Source of the DNA: Bacillus paramycoides
GTDB taxonomy: Bacteria; Bacillota; Bacilli; Bacillales; Bacillaceae_G
DNA length: 64,000 nt
Assembly: GCF_001884235.1 (NCBI RefSeq)
Contig: NZ_MAOI01000085.1
Location: forward strand, 1-64,000
Reading direction: 5' to 3'
The notes under the pieces were generated by a model. The model saw only the letters and a program-made list of their open reading frames with translations, did not search any database and was not told the origin of the DNA. The translations under genes were made by a program, and so were the position numbers. This document shows, one piece after another, positions 16,146-25,326 of this stretch (its first letter is position 1; each line of letters opens with the position of its first letter).

Positions 16146-17123
16146 ATGAGAAAATTAATGTTGATTATGGGAATCGTTTTGTTAGCTACTGTTGGATGTA
16201 GCGATAATGATGCATTTGAGAAAGCAAAGAAACAAGGGGACCTAGCATTAGAAAATAAAGAATATGATAGAGCAGTTGCGTCTTTTGAGTTGGCACTAAA
16301 AGAAAAAAAGGATGATCGGGAAGTAAAACTGAAAATGAATCAAGCAAGTAAAATGGTTGAAGCATTAAAGGAAAGTGATGTAGACCGAGCAATTGTATTA
16401 TTAAGTGAAATTGAAAATAATCCTACTAATTCAGTAATAGCAAAGCAAGCAAAAGAGAAACGAGAAGTTTTAGTTAATCAAAAAGATGAGGAAGAAAAGT
16501 ATAAGAAAATGCTTGCTAAAGTGGAAGATTTGAAAAATCAACAGAAGTTTATGGAAGTAAAAGAGCAACTGAACGTAATTATTAGAGAAACGCAAGGGAA
16601 AGAGCAATTTAAAGTATATTATCGAAATGCGAATGAACAAATTACACAGAGTGTGCCAAAGATGATTGATGAAGATAAAAGAAAGGATGGAAATCTTAAG
16701 GAAGAAAATAAAAATGAGGAAAAGCCGAAAGGAGAAGAGCCTAAGAAAGAAAGTGTTATTACAGGTCAAAAGGCAGAGTATATTAGTAAATTGAATAGTA
16801 TTGATGAGAGCTTGAAGAAACTCGATTATTTATATGAGAAAGGGATTACAACTGAAATGAAGGAAGGAGAGGGAAAAAGATACGAGGCGTGGGATAAGGC
16901 CTTAAATGAGATTTATGCTGTTTTGAAAAAGCAGCTTCCTACGGGTGAGATGAACGCTTTAAGAGAGAAACAACGTGAATGGATTACGTATCGAGACCAA
17001 AAGGCAGAGAAGGCTTGGAATGAATCTGGGCAAGGAACATTGTCGGGGTTAGCAACTATTTCATCGAAGGCAAATAGTACGAGGGAAAGATGTTATCAGT
17101 TAGTTGAGCAGTATATGAAATGA
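16146..17123 (+). CDS. Lipoprotein with TPR-like and LprI-like (DUF1311) regions
   Basis: 325-aa predicted lipoprotein: a short charged N-terminus, a hydrophobic stretch and a lipobox-like end (LLATVGC, C19). TPR-like helices follow (about 24-120, GDLALENKEYDRAVASFELAL), then a lysine/glutamate-rich linker (about 175-205). The C-terminal domain (about 210-325) carries the LprI/DUF1311 signature (ALREKQREWITYRDQKAEKA). LprI of mycobacteria inhibits lysozyme; whether this protein does is unknown. It is monocistronic, with GGAGACTGGGGG upstream and a terminator downstream. The -3 lipobox residue is Thr, which is less usual. Confidence 0.8.
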   Translation: MRKLMLIMGIVLLATVGCSDNDAFEKAKKQGDLALENKEYDRAVASFELALKEKKDDREVKLKMNQASKMVEALKESDVDRAIVLLSEIENNPTNSVIAKQAKEKREVLVNQKDEEEKYKKMLAKVEDLKNQQKFMEVKEQLNVIIRETQGKEQFKVYYRNANEQITQSVPKMIDEDKRKDGNLKEENKNEEKPKGEEPKKESVITGQKAEYISKLNSIDESLKKLDYLYEKGITTEMKEGEGKRYEAWDKALNEIYAVLKKQLPTGEMNALREKQREWITYRDQKAEKAWNESGQGTLSGLATISSKANSTRERCYQLVEQYMK

Positions 17124-17201
17124 TAGAGGTTTGTTTTTATAACGGAATTATATTCTTAAAAGCTTTTTTGGAATAGAAAATCCTCTTATTTATTCTTATA
17201 T

Positions 17202-17234
17202 AAAAAGGCGAATCACGAATGATTCGCCTTTTTA
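17202..17234 (+). terminator. Terminator of the lipoprotein gene
   Basis: AAAAAGGCGAATC (17202-17214) pairs with GATTCGCCTTTTT (17221-17233). Confidence 0.88.
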
Positions 17235-17341
17235 TGTGAGCTTTCAAGTATAATGAATAAGGTGATAATAACGCATATGATGATTCATTGATAGGAAAAG
17301 ATAAATAAAGAAAATAATACAGGATAAAATGAGGTTAATAT

Positions 17342-18787
17342 ATGAATAAAAAAAGCTTTGCAGAGCATGCATTAAGTAAAGAAATAATAAGAGCACTTAC
17401 TGGTCTAGGATATAATCATCCAACAGAGGTACAAGGAGAGGTTATTCCAGTTGCCTTACAAAAGAAGGACCTTGTTGTGAAGTCGCAGACTGGAAGTGGA
17501 AAAACCGCTTCATTCGGTATACCACTTTGTGAAATGGTGGAGTGGGAAGAGAATAAGCCACAAGCATTAGTATTAACACCAACGAGAGAACTTGCAGTGC
17601 AAGTAAAAGAAGATATTACGAATATAGGGCGCTTTAAAAGAATTAAGGCTGCCGCGGTTTATGGTAAATCTCCATTTGCACGCCAAAAATTAGAATTAAA
17701 GCAAAAGACACATATTGTAGTTGGGACTCCTGGCCGTGTGTTGGATCATATTGAAAAGGGTACTCTTTCTTTAGAGCGCCTGAAGTACTTGGTTATTGAT
17801 GAAGCAGATGAAATGCTAAATATGGGTTTTATCGATCAAGTAGAGGCAATTATTGACGAATTACCTACGAAACGAATGACAATGCTATTTTCAGCAACAC
17901 TCCCAGAAGATGTTGAAAAGTTATCTCGTACATATATGGATTCGCCAACTCATATTGAAATTAAGGCCGCTGGGATTACAACAGACAAAATTGAGCATAC
18001 CCTTTTTGAGGTAAGAGAAGAGGAGAAACTTTCACTTCTTAAAGATGTAACAACGATTGAGAATCCAGATAGTTGTATTATTTTTTGTCGTACACAAGAA
18101 AACGTGGATCACGTATTTAGACAATTAAAACGTGTCAATTATCCTTGCGACAAAATACATGGCGGTATGGTACAAGAAGATCGTTTTGAAGTTATGGACG
18201 ATTTTAGAAAAGGAAAGTTCCGTTATTTAGTAGCAACAGATGTAGCTGCGAGAGGGATTGATATTGATAATATTACACATGTTATTAATTATGATATCCC
18301 ATTAGAAAAGGAAAGTTATGTACATCGTACAGGAAGAACGGGACGAGCTGGTAAGAACGGAAAAGCTATTACATTCATAACACCGTATGAAAATAGGTTT
18401 TTAGAAGAAATTGAGGAGTACATCGGCTTTGAAATTCAAAGGGCGCATGCACCTTCAAAAGAAGAAGTTATGAAAGGGAAAGGTGTATTTGAGGAGAAAA
18501 TACATGCTAAACCAATTATAAAGAAGGATAAAAATGCAGACCTAAATAAAGGGATTATGAAACTGTACTTTAATGGCGGGAAGAAAAAGAAAATTAGGGC
18601 GGTAGATTTCGTCGGTACAATTGCTAAAATTAAAGGTGTTACAGCTGAAGATATAGGTATCATTACAATACAAGACAATGTTTCTTACGTTGAAATATTA
18701 AATGGAAAAGGACCGCTTGTATTAAAGGTCATGAAAAATACAACGATTAAAGGGAAACAATTAAAGGTTCATGAAGCAATTAAGTAA
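17342..18787 (+). CDS. dbpA: DEAD-box RNA helicase DbpA/YxiN
   Basis: 481-aa DEAD-box helicase. Motifs in order: Q motif (HPTEVQ), Walker [23 protein letters not shown] (VIDEADEM), SAT, and the C-terminal [10 protein letters not shown] and [10 protein letters not shown]. The last 75 residues (from about 405) form the DbpA/YxiN RNA-recognition domain ([19 protein letters not shown]). This domain targets the enzyme to hairpin 92 of 23S rRNA, so the role is large-subunit assembly. Monocistronic, with a GAGG ribosome site and a terminator. Confidence 0.94.
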   Translation: MNKKSFAEHALSKEIIRALTGLGYNHPTEVQGEVIPVALQKKDLVVKSQTGSGKTASFGIPLCEMVEWEENKPQALVLTPTRELAVQVKEDITNIGRFKRIKAAAVYGKSPFARQKLELKQKTHIVVGTPGRVLDHIEKGTLSLERLKYLVIDEADEMLNMGFIDQVEAIIDELPTKRMTMLFSATLPEDVEKLSRTYMDSPTHIEIKAAGITTDKIEHTLFEVREEEKLSLLKDVTTIENPDSCIIFCRTQENVDHVFRQLKRVNYPCDKIHGGMVQEDRFEVMDDFRKGKFRYLVATDVAARGIDIDNITHVINYDIPLEKESYVHRTGRTGRAGKNGKAITFITPYENRFLEEIEEYIGFEIQRAHAPSKEEVMKGKGVFEEKIHAKPIIKKDKNADLNKGIMKLYFNGGKKKKIRAVDFVGTIAKIKGVTAEDIGIITIQDNVSYVEILNGKGPLVLKVMKNTTIKGKQLKVHEAIK

Positions 18788-18791
18788 ACAA

Positions 18792-18828
18792 AAAACTATC
18801 CACTTTAATAGGTGGATAGTTTTTTTGT
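18792..18828 (+). terminator. Terminator of dbpA
   Basis: AAAACTATCCAC pairs with GTGGATAGTTTT, followed by a run of T (18821-18827). Confidence 0.9.
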
Positions 18829-19131
18829 TTCATTCGAAAGAAGTGGACATATAAATAAACGAGCATAAGGATAGCAGGGGATTTTAGGGAAATTGGATAT
18901 CCATATTCGCTCCAATGATGAACCGTTGACCTTGCACGTGAAATTTAAAAACAAAAGAGGGTGTCTGAGAAACTTCTTCACATAATTTATTACAAGTTCA
19001 TTTTGAAATGTTAATAAGAGAACCGGAAGGTGGAAGTAAATCAAAAAGGAAAAGGGATAAATAGGAAAATGAAGAACTTTTATATATATGCAAGTCTGAA
19101 TTTTTAGATGAAATAGAGTGGGGGAAGAAGG
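18829..19131. other. Intergenic region without a recognised gene
   Basis: About 300 bp between dbpA and the S9 peptidase gene. Both strands give only low-complexity frames. A partial, imperfect parS-like TGCACGTGAAA near 18933 has too many mismatches to call. The last bases hold the ribosome site GTGGGGGAAGAAGG for the next gene. Confidence 0.6.
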
Positions 19132-20922
19132 ATGATTCAATTTCCAAAAGCAGATGCTGAGCAATTTTTTAGATCGTATCGTATTGGCAAGTTTACAGTG
19201 AGTGAAGATGAAAAAAGATTAATTTTCAGTACAAATTTAAATGGTCATTCTAATTTATGGGCGATGGATTTACCAAACTTATCTCCTTATCCGTTAACAT
19301 ATTGTAATCAATCAAGCAATTTTATGAAAGTGGATCCTTTAAATCGATTTATTTTAGCTGGATTTGATAAAGATGGTGATGAAAATTATCATATTTATGC
19401 ATTAAAACCAGAGGGTGGAGAATTACTTGAATTGATTCCAGCAGGAGAGAAAGAAAAGGATTATTATGTACATTTAACAGAAGATGGAGAACGATTATAT
19501 TATGTTACGAGTAAAGATAACCCAAGCTTCTTTAATTCTCGCTGTTATAATTTGCGTACAAAAGAAGATATTCTCCTTTGTACGGGCGTAGAGACACCTA
19601 CATATTTGAGTGCAGTGAGTCCAAATGAATCAAGCTTTATTGTCTTAAAATCGTATGGAAATACATATAATGTAGGATATGTGAAAAAGGGAGAGGAACT
19701 GATTTGTATGGTACCCTCCAGCGAAAAAGAACATATTATAACTTCCATTTGCTATGTCGATGAAAATACAGTGATTTTTGTTACAAATTATGAAGAAGAG
19801 TTTTCTTATGTGGCTTCTTTTGATTTGGATAAACAGGAATTCAAACCAATATGTAAAATAGAGAATGAGGAAGTATCCACTATAAAATGGCATGAAGAAA
19901 CGAAAACTGGTTATATCGTTACAGCAAAAGGTGTTGAAGATAGGTTATATAGATTTGTATGGGGTACAAAGGAATTAATGCTATTAGATACTCCAGTGGA
20001 TACGATAAAACAAATGGATATTTCTAAATCTGGAAATTTATATTTATTAGGTGAAAGTGCAACGAAAACAGCAAACATTTATTATAAGGAAAATGAAAGT
20101 ACAGAGTGGGAGATGTTGACAAAAAACTATGTTATTGGTCTACATGAATCTTCTTTTGTTGAACCGGATGTTATAACATATTCTTCATTTGATGGATTAA
20201 ATATAGAGGCATTATTATTTCGAGCGAAGGAAGAGGTACAAAACGGATATACAATATTTTGGCCCCATGGTGGTCCACAATGGGCTGAGATAAAGGACTT
20301 TACTGCATTGTTTCAATATTTATTAAGACAAGGATATAATATTTTCGCACCAAACTTTAGAGGAAGTACGAGATATGGTTCAACATTTACGAAAATGATC
20401 GAGGGTGATTGGGGAGAGGCTCCACGCTTAGATTGTGTAGCAGGAATAGAGTGGTTGTTTGAACAAGGTATTTCAACTGCAGATAAATTATTTGTTATGG
20501 GTGGAAGTTATGGTGGGTATATGACCCTATTACTTTATGGGCGCCATTCAGAATATTTTCGGGCGGCCATTGATCTTTTTGGACCTAGTAGTTTATTTAG
20601 CTTTATTGACTCTATGCCAGAAGAATGGAAGCCAATTGCTGTTAGTTTTATTGGTGATGTTGAGAAAGATAAAGATAAGCTTATGAAAGATTCACCAATC
20701 ACATACTTGAATCAAATGAAAAAGCCACTTCTTATCGTTCAGGGGGCAAATGACCCTCGGGTTGTAAAGACAGAATCGGATCAAATTTTTCAAGCATTGC
20801 AAGGAAAAGAAGTCGATGTAGAATACATTGTACTTGAAGATGAAGGGCATGGATTTTCAAAGAAAGAAAATGAGATATATGTATATCGTCGTATAACAGA
20901 ATTTTTAGCAAAGCATAAATGA
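19132..20922 (+). CDS. S9-family (prolyl oligopeptidase-type) serine peptidase
   Basis: 596-aa soluble protein. An N-terminal beta-propeller region (about 1-340, repeats such as LIFSTNLNGHSNLWAMDLP) gates a C-terminal alpha/beta hydrolase domain (about 350-596). The nucleophile serine is in MGGSYGGYM, the acid in GANDPRVV and the histidine in DEGHGFS, with an oxyanion-side HGGP motif. The domain order fits the acylaminoacyl-peptidase/DPP-like branch of S9. Cytoplasmic peptide turnover is likely, but the substrate cannot be read. It ends at a terminator shared with the convergent DUF1836 gene. Confidence 0.88.
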   Translation: MIQFPKADAEQFFRSYRIGKFTVSEDEKRLIFSTNLNGHSNLWAMDLPNLSPYPLTYCNQSSNFMKVDPLNRFILAGFDKDGDENYHIYALKPEGGELLELIPAGEKEKDYYVHLTEDGERLYYVTSKDNPSFFNSRCYNLRTKEDILLCTGVETPTYLSAVSPNESSFIVLKSYGNTYNVGYVKKGEELICMVPSSEKEHIITSICYVDENTVIFVTNYEEEFSYVASFDLDKQEFKPICKIENEEVSTIKWHEETKTGYIVTAKGVEDRLYRFVWGTKELMLLDTPVDTIKQMDISKSGNLYLLGESATKTANIYYKENESTEWEMLTKNYVIGLHESSFVEPDVITYSSFDGLNIEALLFRAKEEVQNGYTIFWPHGGPQWAEIKDFTALFQYLLRQGYNIFAPNFRGSTRYGSTFTKMIEGDWGEAPRLDCVAGIEWLFEQGISTADKLFVMGGSYGGYMTLLLYGRHSEYFRAAIDLFGPSSLFSFIDSMPEEWKPIAVSFIGDVEKDKDKLMKDSPITYLNQMKKPLLIVQGANDPRVVKTESDQIFQALQGKEVDVEYIVLEDEGHGFSKKENEIYVYRRITEFLAKHK

Positions 20923-20956
20923 AATAAATGGCACCCTTAGGGGGCCATTTATTTGT
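20923..20956. terminator. Bidirectional terminator between convergent genes
   Basis: AAATAAATGGC (20924-20934) pairs with GCCATTTATTT (20944-20954) and separates the S9 peptidase gene from the minus-strand DUF1836 gene. Confidence 0.8.
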
Positions 20957-21517
20957 TTAAGATTCTTTTAGATCGTCAACAAGCTTCTCCGCTAAACGTC
21001 TATACATATTACTCATAGTCACGAAAGATGTTAGTAATAAAAACTTTTCTAGCCTTGGATCTTCTAAGGAAGAAACCTCGTTTACTTCCGTAACACGGTT
21101 AGTTACGTCGTGTTTAAAGTTTTCAACATTGGTTTCAGTTAGAGCAAGATAATCTTTATATAGAGTATCTAATTCGAATGTAGCGTCGTTTATTAAAGGT
21201 TCATTTATATTTTCTAAGGAACTTTTTATGTCGTTAATGGAGAGGGCTCCTTTTAATTGATAAATTAAGCTGATCAAAATCATATGCTCTTTTGAATACT
21301 TTTTATTTTTGATAGGGATGAACAATTTTCCTTTTGCGTAATTGTTAATCATTGTTTTTGTTAATACTTTTTCCTCATCGGTTCTCGTTGTATCTGCATA
21401 AGTATTCTCAAATAGTTGGACAACTTGGTCTACATATAAGTCGACAGTTGGGATATCCTCAAGTTTAATATTCTTTTCTAAACGTAATGTTTCCAGTAAT
21501 TTATTTATATTTTCCAC
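20957..21517 (-). CDS. DUF1836 family protein
   Basis: 186-aa soluble helical protein of the DUF1836 family, seen in many Firmicutes. The family's N-terminal region is thought to be a helix-turn-helix-like DNA-binding fold, and here residues about 45-100 (TKTMINNYAKGKLFIPIKNKKYSKEH...) match that region. Function is unknown. The start is GTG at 21517 (minus strand), preceded by GTGAGGGG. It is divergent from the hemolysin III-family gene, whose promoter carries a perfect inverted repeat, so it is one candidate for the repressor that binds there. Confidence 0.75.
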   Translation of the reverse strand: MENINKLLETLRLEKNIKLEDIPTVDLYVDQVVQLFENTYADTTRTDEEKVLTKTMINNYAKGKLFIPIKNKKYSKEHMILISLIYQLKGALSINDIKSSLENINEPLINDATFELDTLYKDYLALTETNVENFKHDVTNRVTEVNEVSSLEDPRLEKFLLLTSFVTMSNMYRRLAEKLVDDLKES

Positions 21518-21605
21518 GTAGAACCCCTCACTTTTATAACATGGTGGAACTTAATGTTTGATATATCTTTAAATATGGTATTACGAAACAAATGAATTGT
21601 AAATG

Positions 21606-21634
21606 TTGACCTATATGAACATTATGTATATAAT
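21606..21634 (+). promoter_or_regulatory. Sigma-A promoter of the hemolysin III-family gene
   Basis: TTGACC (21606-21611), a 17-bp spacer and TATAAT (21629-21634). Its -10 element overlaps the inverted repeat at 21631-21665. Confidence 0.8.
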
Positions 21635-21665
21635 TACATGTAGTTATCAAAACTACATGTAATTA
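21631..21665 (+). promoter_or_regulatory. Perfect 15-bp inverted-repeat operator
   Basis: TAATTACATGTAGTT (21631-21645) and its exact complement AACTACATGTAATTA (21651-21665) are separated by ATCAA. The repeat begins inside the -10 box and covers the expected start of transcription. That placement fits a repressor operator; the cognate protein is unknown. Confidence 0.75.
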
Positions 21666-21681
21666 TATGAGGGGTGTTTAT

Positions 21682-22329
21682 ATGAATGCTTATGTAAGAG
21701 AACCGGTTAATGCATTTACCCACTTAGGGGGGGCTGTATTATCATTTATTGCATTATTAGCTATGCTTGTGAAAGTTTCTGTTAAGATGCCATCTTTTGC
21801 TGCAATTACAGCTATTATTTTGTTTGGTATCGGGATGATGGTCCTTTATACAGCGTCAGCTGTATATCATAGTGTTGTAGCGAGTGAACGTGTTATTTAT
21901 TTCTTTAGGAAGCTCGATCATTCGATGATTTTTATATTAATTGCAGGTACATATGCACCCTTTTGCTTAATTACATTACATTCCGCAAATGGCTTGCTAT
22001 TATTTTGCTTAGTTTATGCAACTGCGATTTGCGGTATTGTTTTTAAAATGTTTTGGTTTAATTGTCCGAGATGGTTATCGACAGCAATTTATATTACGAT
22101 GGGCTGGTTAATTGTTCTATTCTTTGCACCGTTAGCTGAGAATTTAAGCACAGGGGGCATCGTTTTCTTAGTGCTTGGGGGTATCTTTTATACAATTGGT
22201 GGGTTTATTTATGGTGCAAAACCGAAATGGTTAGAATTTAAACATATGGGGCATCATGAAATTTTTCATATTTTTGTATTGCTAGGTAGTCTTGCCCATT
22301 TTCTAAGTGTATATTGTTACGTAATTTAA
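21682..22329 (+). CDS. Hemolysin III-family (PAQR/YplQ-like) membrane protein
   Basis: 215-aa polytopic protein with about seven TM helices, starting MNAYVREPVNAFTHLGGAVLS. The PAQR/hemolysin III signature residues are present: the ExxNxxTH-like start, SAVYHS, the RKLDHSMIF histidine/aspartate and the C-terminal MGHHEIFHIFV histidines, which bind zinc in the superfamily. Members affect membrane fluidity or lipid hydrolysis; a true hemolysin role is unproven. The ATG at 21682 has GAGGGGTG (21669-21676) upstream; a longer in-frame start at 21667 would include that ribosome site. Confidence 0.88.
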   Translation: MNAYVREPVNAFTHLGGAVLSFIALLAMLVKVSVKMPSFAAITAIILFGIGMMVLYTASAVYHSVVASERVIYFFRKLDHSMIFILIAGTYAPFCLITLHSANGLLLFCLVYATAICGIVFKMFWFNCPRWLSTAIYITMGWLIVLFFAPLAENLSTGGIVFLVLGGIFYTIGGFIYGAKPKWLEFKHMGHHEIFHIFVLLGSLAHFLSVYCYVI

Positions 22330-22331
22330 TG

Positions 22332-22369
22332 AAAAAAAAGCCACATTACCTCTATTATGTGGCTTTTTT
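22332..22369 (+). terminator. Terminator of the hemolysin III-family gene
   Basis: AAAAAAGCCACAT pairs with ATGTGGCTTTTTT (22357-22369). Confidence 0.88.
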
Positions 22370-22513
22370 GATTGCACAAGTGGAATCATTTATTATGCAA
22401 AATAATTATGGGATAAAATGTAATTTTATGTGTTCGCATAATAAACATATGGTAAGAAATATGTGATATACTTTGGGAAGCTTATAATGAATGAAATATG
22501 GAGGACTATAATT

Positions 22514-23530
22514 ATGGCAATACTTGTAACAGGTGGAGCAGGATATATTGGTAGTCATACATGCGTGGAATTACTAAATAACGATTATGAAATTATAGTA
22601 GTAGACAACCTTTCGAATAGCTCAGTAGAGTCTATAAATCGAGTGAAAGAAATAACAGGAAAACAATTTAAGTTTTATAAAGAAGATATTTTAAATCGTG
22701 AGGCACTTGATACAATTTTTGAAGAAAATACAATTGAGGCTGTTATTCACTTTGCAGGTTTTAAAGCTGTAGGAGAATCAGTAGCAATTCCATTAACATA
22801 CTATCATAACAACATTACAAGCACATTGGTACTATGTGAAGTGATGCAGAAGCATAATGTGAAGAAGATGATTTTTAGCTCATCTGCAACGGTATATGGT
22901 ATCCCAGAAACATCACCAATTACGGAGGAGTTTCCATTAAGTGCAACCAATCCATATGGTCAAACGAAATTAATGATTGAACAAATTATGCGTGATGTAG
23001 CATTTGCTGATACGGAATGGAGTATCGCATTACTTCGCTATTTCAACCCATTTGGTGCACATAAGAGTGGGCGTATTGGAGAAGATCCAAATGGAATTCC
23101 CAATAATTTAATGCCATATGTAACACAAGTAGCTGTAGGTAAGCTAAAGGAATTAAGTGTATTTGGAAATGATTATCCAACAAAGGATGGTACAGGCATC
23201 CGTGATTATATTCACGTTGTAGACTTAGCGAATGGCCATGTAAAGGCACTTGAAAAAGTACTTGGCACTACTGGGATAGATGCATATAATCTCGGTACAG
23301 GTACTGGTTATAGTGTGTTAGAAATGGTTGAAGCATTTGAAAAGGTTTCAGGAAAGAAAGTTCCTTATAAAATTACGGAGCGTCGTCCTGGTGATGTAGC
23401 AGTATGCTTTGCCGATGCATCGAAAGCAAAGCGTGAACTAGGATGGGAAGCAACACGTGGATTAGAAGAGATGTGTGCAGATTCTTGGAGATGGCAATCA
23501 AATAACAAAAATGGCTATCTAGAAGTTTGA
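22514..23530 (+). CDS. galE: UDP-glucose 4-epimerase
   Basis: 338-aa short-chain dehydrogenase-type enzyme interconverting UDP-glucose/UDP-galactose (or the N-acetyl forms). The NAD motif GGAGYIG is at residues 7-13, the catalytic serine is in SSSATVYG and the YGQTK motif gives Tyr/Lys. The full family length is present. The ATG at 22514 has TATGGAGG upstream; earlier in-frame codons are not conserved. It converges on a pelG remnant; in Gram-positive Pel clusters a sugar epimerase supplies precursors, so this gene may once have served Pel synthesis. Confidence 0.94.
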   Translation: MAILVTGGAGYIGSHTCVELLNNDYEIIVVDNLSNSSVESINRVKEITGKQFKFYKEDILNREALDTIFEENTIEAVIHFAGFKAVGESVAIPLTYYHNNITSTLVLCEVMQKHNVKKMIFSSSATVYGIPETSPITEEFPLSATNPYGQTKLMIEQIMRDVAFADTEWSIALLRYFNPFGAHKSGRIGEDPNGIPNNLMPYVTQVAVGKLKELSVFGNDYPTKDGTGIRDYIHVVDLANGHVKALEKVLGTTGIDAYNLGTGTGYSVLEMVEAFEKVSGKKVPYKITERRPGDVAVCFADASKAKRELGWEATRGLEEMCADSWRWQSNNKNGYLEV

Positions 23531-23539
23531 TATACAGAT

Positions 23540-23579
23540 AAAAAAATGACCTTTTTGCAGGAGCAAAAGGTCATTTTTT
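23540..23579. terminator. Bidirectional terminator between galE and the pelG remnant
   Basis: AAAAAATGACCTTTT (23541-23555) pairs with AAAAGGTCATTTTTT (23565-23579). Confidence 0.88.
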
Positions 23580-23581
23580 AT

Positions 23582-24250
23582 TTATTTCCCATTAAGTTTA
23601 TTAGCAAATTTAGTAAAGAAAGTTCGTTGTTTCATAGGAGCATTTGACTGACAAAATGTGTAGTAATCAATATTTTTAATGTAAGCAAAGAGTCGATAAA
23701 TAGCATATGAGAATGTAATAGAAGACCCAATTGCAAAACTAATACCGTAGCCATTGAATCCAAATGGAAGTAGAAGAATACTTAATAATAGGTTTGCAAA
23801 AAAGAATAAAGCTGATGTTCGGAAGGCACCTTTACGATCCTCAAAGTATAAGAGTAGTAACGTAATAACGAGGACCATTCCATTTGCATAAGCACCTATT
23901 ATAGTTAGTTGCAGAATAGAGTATTCAAGGATCATTTTTCCTGATTGTGAACTAAATATCCATATTATAAAAATAATAAGTAAAGAAAAAATACCTTGAT
24001 TACGAAGTATGCGTTCTATCTCTTGTTTAAGAACAAAATTCATCGAATCTTTTAATTGTAAAATTGTATTTAATGTCCCTCCATTGTTCACCGAACCGAA
24101 GAACCTTTTATATCTTTCATAAAATCTTGTTTCAATGGATACTACGAAGAAAATATAGGTCGGAATAATGCTTAAATACGCCCAGAAAACAGAAGTATCA
24201 TAAACTTTATGATAAATAAATGTATTTTCAATGAAGCATTCTGTTAACTT
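23582..24250 (-). pseudogene. pelG: 3' remnant of pelG (Pel exopolysaccharide flippase subunit)
   Basis: The minus-strand frame is open for 222 codons, from a stop at 24251-24253 to the stop at 23582. The nearest ATG (24091) would give only 169 aa. The segment is protein-like throughout: VYDTSVFWAYLSIIP, FVVSIETRFYERY, LLLLYFEDRKGAFRTSALFF and a final IDYYTFC, the pattern of the C-terminal half of PelG (about 450 aa complete, 12 TM). The N-terminal half and all other pel genes are missing upstream. I read it as a truncated leftover of a deleted pel operon; a short expressed membrane peptide cannot be excluded. Confidence 0.8.
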
Positions 24251-24322
24251 TCATAGAAATAAAAGGGAATAATTTAAAAATCATCCCAGGTCTTGTCTTG
24301 TTGTTAGAGTACGTTTATAATC

Positions 24323-24357
24323 AAATAATCCTATTAACTTTTTGATAGGATTATTTC
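24323..24357 (+). terminator. Terminator-like hairpin in the pel deletion region
   Basis: AAATAATCCTAT (24323-24334) pairs with ATAGGATTATTT (24345-24356). No intact plus-strand gene precedes it, so it is probably left over from a lost gene. Confidence 0.65.
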
Positions 24358-24361
24358 TTAT

Positions 24362-24375
24362 TGAAAGCGCTTTTA
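24362..24375. promoter_or_regulatory. Candidate CcpA cre site
   Basis: TGAAAGCGCTTTTA matches the cre consensus TGWAANCGNTNWCA at 13 of 14 positions. It lies about 250 bp upstream of the AmiS/UreI gene. The rest of 24251-24624 holds no gene that I can see. Confidence 0.5.
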
Positions 24376-24591
24376 ATTCGTGGTATTAGGGGAATACTGT
24401 TACTTTCAAATACTGAAAAGCTGACTAGGATTAAACAAGAAATAATATTGCTGTATAGCAGTTATTAAAGGGAGTTTTATTTTACTTTTCAAGGTAGGAA
24501 GTCTGACTTCTTGTATAAAAAACTATGTATGTAGTTTTGAGTAAGAAGAAAGATAATAAATAATATGATTTTTTATATGGGGGAGGTTACA

Positions 24592-24616
24592 GTGTGAAAA
24601 TATAAGATTTTCACAC
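24592..24616 (+). promoter_or_regulatory. Hairpin between a strong ribosome site and the AmiS/UreI start
   Basis: GTGTGAAAA (24592-24600) pairs with TTTTCACAC (24608-24616). The only strong ribosome site, GGGGGAGG, lies upstream of the hairpin, while the ATG at 24625 lies downstream with none nearby. Folding the hairpin would bring them about 13 nt apart. Confidence 0.45.
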
Positions 24617-24624
24617 GAGTATAT

Positions 24625-25215
24625 ATGGGTTATGTAGGATTATTACTTTCAGGTGCAGCCTTATTTTTAAATAGCCTTGTCATACTAGGCAAAGCAGAGA
24701 TGAAGAGTGCAGGTGTTTTTAATTTATTTGTGGGGGCATTACAAATTATCATTCCGTTTTATTTAATTATGATCTCTGATCAAAGTAATTGGACGGTATA
24801 TTCATATGCAGCTACTTTTTTATTTGGTTTAACGTATTTATACGTAGGGGTTACCTTTATTACAGGGATGAGTAGTACTGGATTAGGATGGTTTTGCCTA
24901 TGGGTAGCTATTATCGCTTTATTTTATATGGTCGTATCATTTGTTCAATTTCAAGATGTTCTTAATGCGCTAACATGGTTTATGTGGGCTTTACTTTGGT
25001 ATTTATTCTTTGTACTAAATGTACAAAAGAAAAATATTAATCAATATCTTGGTAGAATAGCGTTTGTACAATCATGGGTAACACTTACACTCCCTTCTCT
25101 TTTTTATTTTATGGGAATATGGGGAGAGTCAGTAGTATATGAAATATCTGTCTATGTATCGGTAGTTTCAATTTTATATTTTTGCTATTGTATTTTTAAA
25201 TACCGAGTGCGTTAA
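24625..25215 (+). CDS. AmiS/UreI family urea/amide channel
   Basis: 196-aa protein with six predicted TM helices and the AmiS/UreI features MGYVGLLLSGAALFLN, the FGLTYLYVG segment and ALTWFMWALLW. In Helicobacter, UreI is a proton-gated urea channel; AmiS is proposed to carry short amides. No urease or amidase genes are in this window, so the substrate is open. The start has no good adjacent ribosome site (see the hairpin entry). It is single and ends at a terminator. Confidence 0.85.
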   Translation: MGYVGLLLSGAALFLNSLVILGKAEMKSAGVFNLFVGALQIIIPFYLIMISDQSNWTVYSYAATFLFGLTYLYVGVTFITGMSSTGLGWFCLWVAIIALFYMVVSFVQFQDVLNALTWFMWALLWYLFFVLNVQKKNINQYLGRIAFVQSWVTLTLPSLFYFMGIWGESVVYEISVYVSVVSILYFCYCIFKYRVR

Positions 25216-25230
25216 TTTATAGCATGTAGG

Positions 25231-25267
25231 AAAGCATGGAATCTTTATAATGATTCCATGCTTTTTA
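25231..25267 (+). terminator. Terminator of the AmiS/UreI gene
   Basis: AAAGCATGGAATC (25231-25243) pairs with GATTCCATGCTTT (25252-25264). Confidence 0.88.
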
Positions 25268-25326
25268 TATAGTAGCATTTATAATAGAGGTGGTATTTTA
25301 CAATTTCTAAAATGGGGATGATGAAG

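Noticed and set aside
18925-18945. A second parS site (TGCACGTGAAA)
   Set aside because: Only the CACGTGAAA part matches; the left arm does not pair, and several consensus positions fail.
18805-19164. A minus-strand 119-codon frame as a gene
   Set aside because: The composition is low-complexity, no start signal is present, and it runs through the dbpA terminator and the start of the S9 peptidase gene.
23582-24091. An intact 169-aa membrane protein gene
   Set aside because: The homologous reading continues upstream of the ATG to a stop at 24251, and the protein pattern is the C-terminal half of PelG, so it is a truncated remnant.
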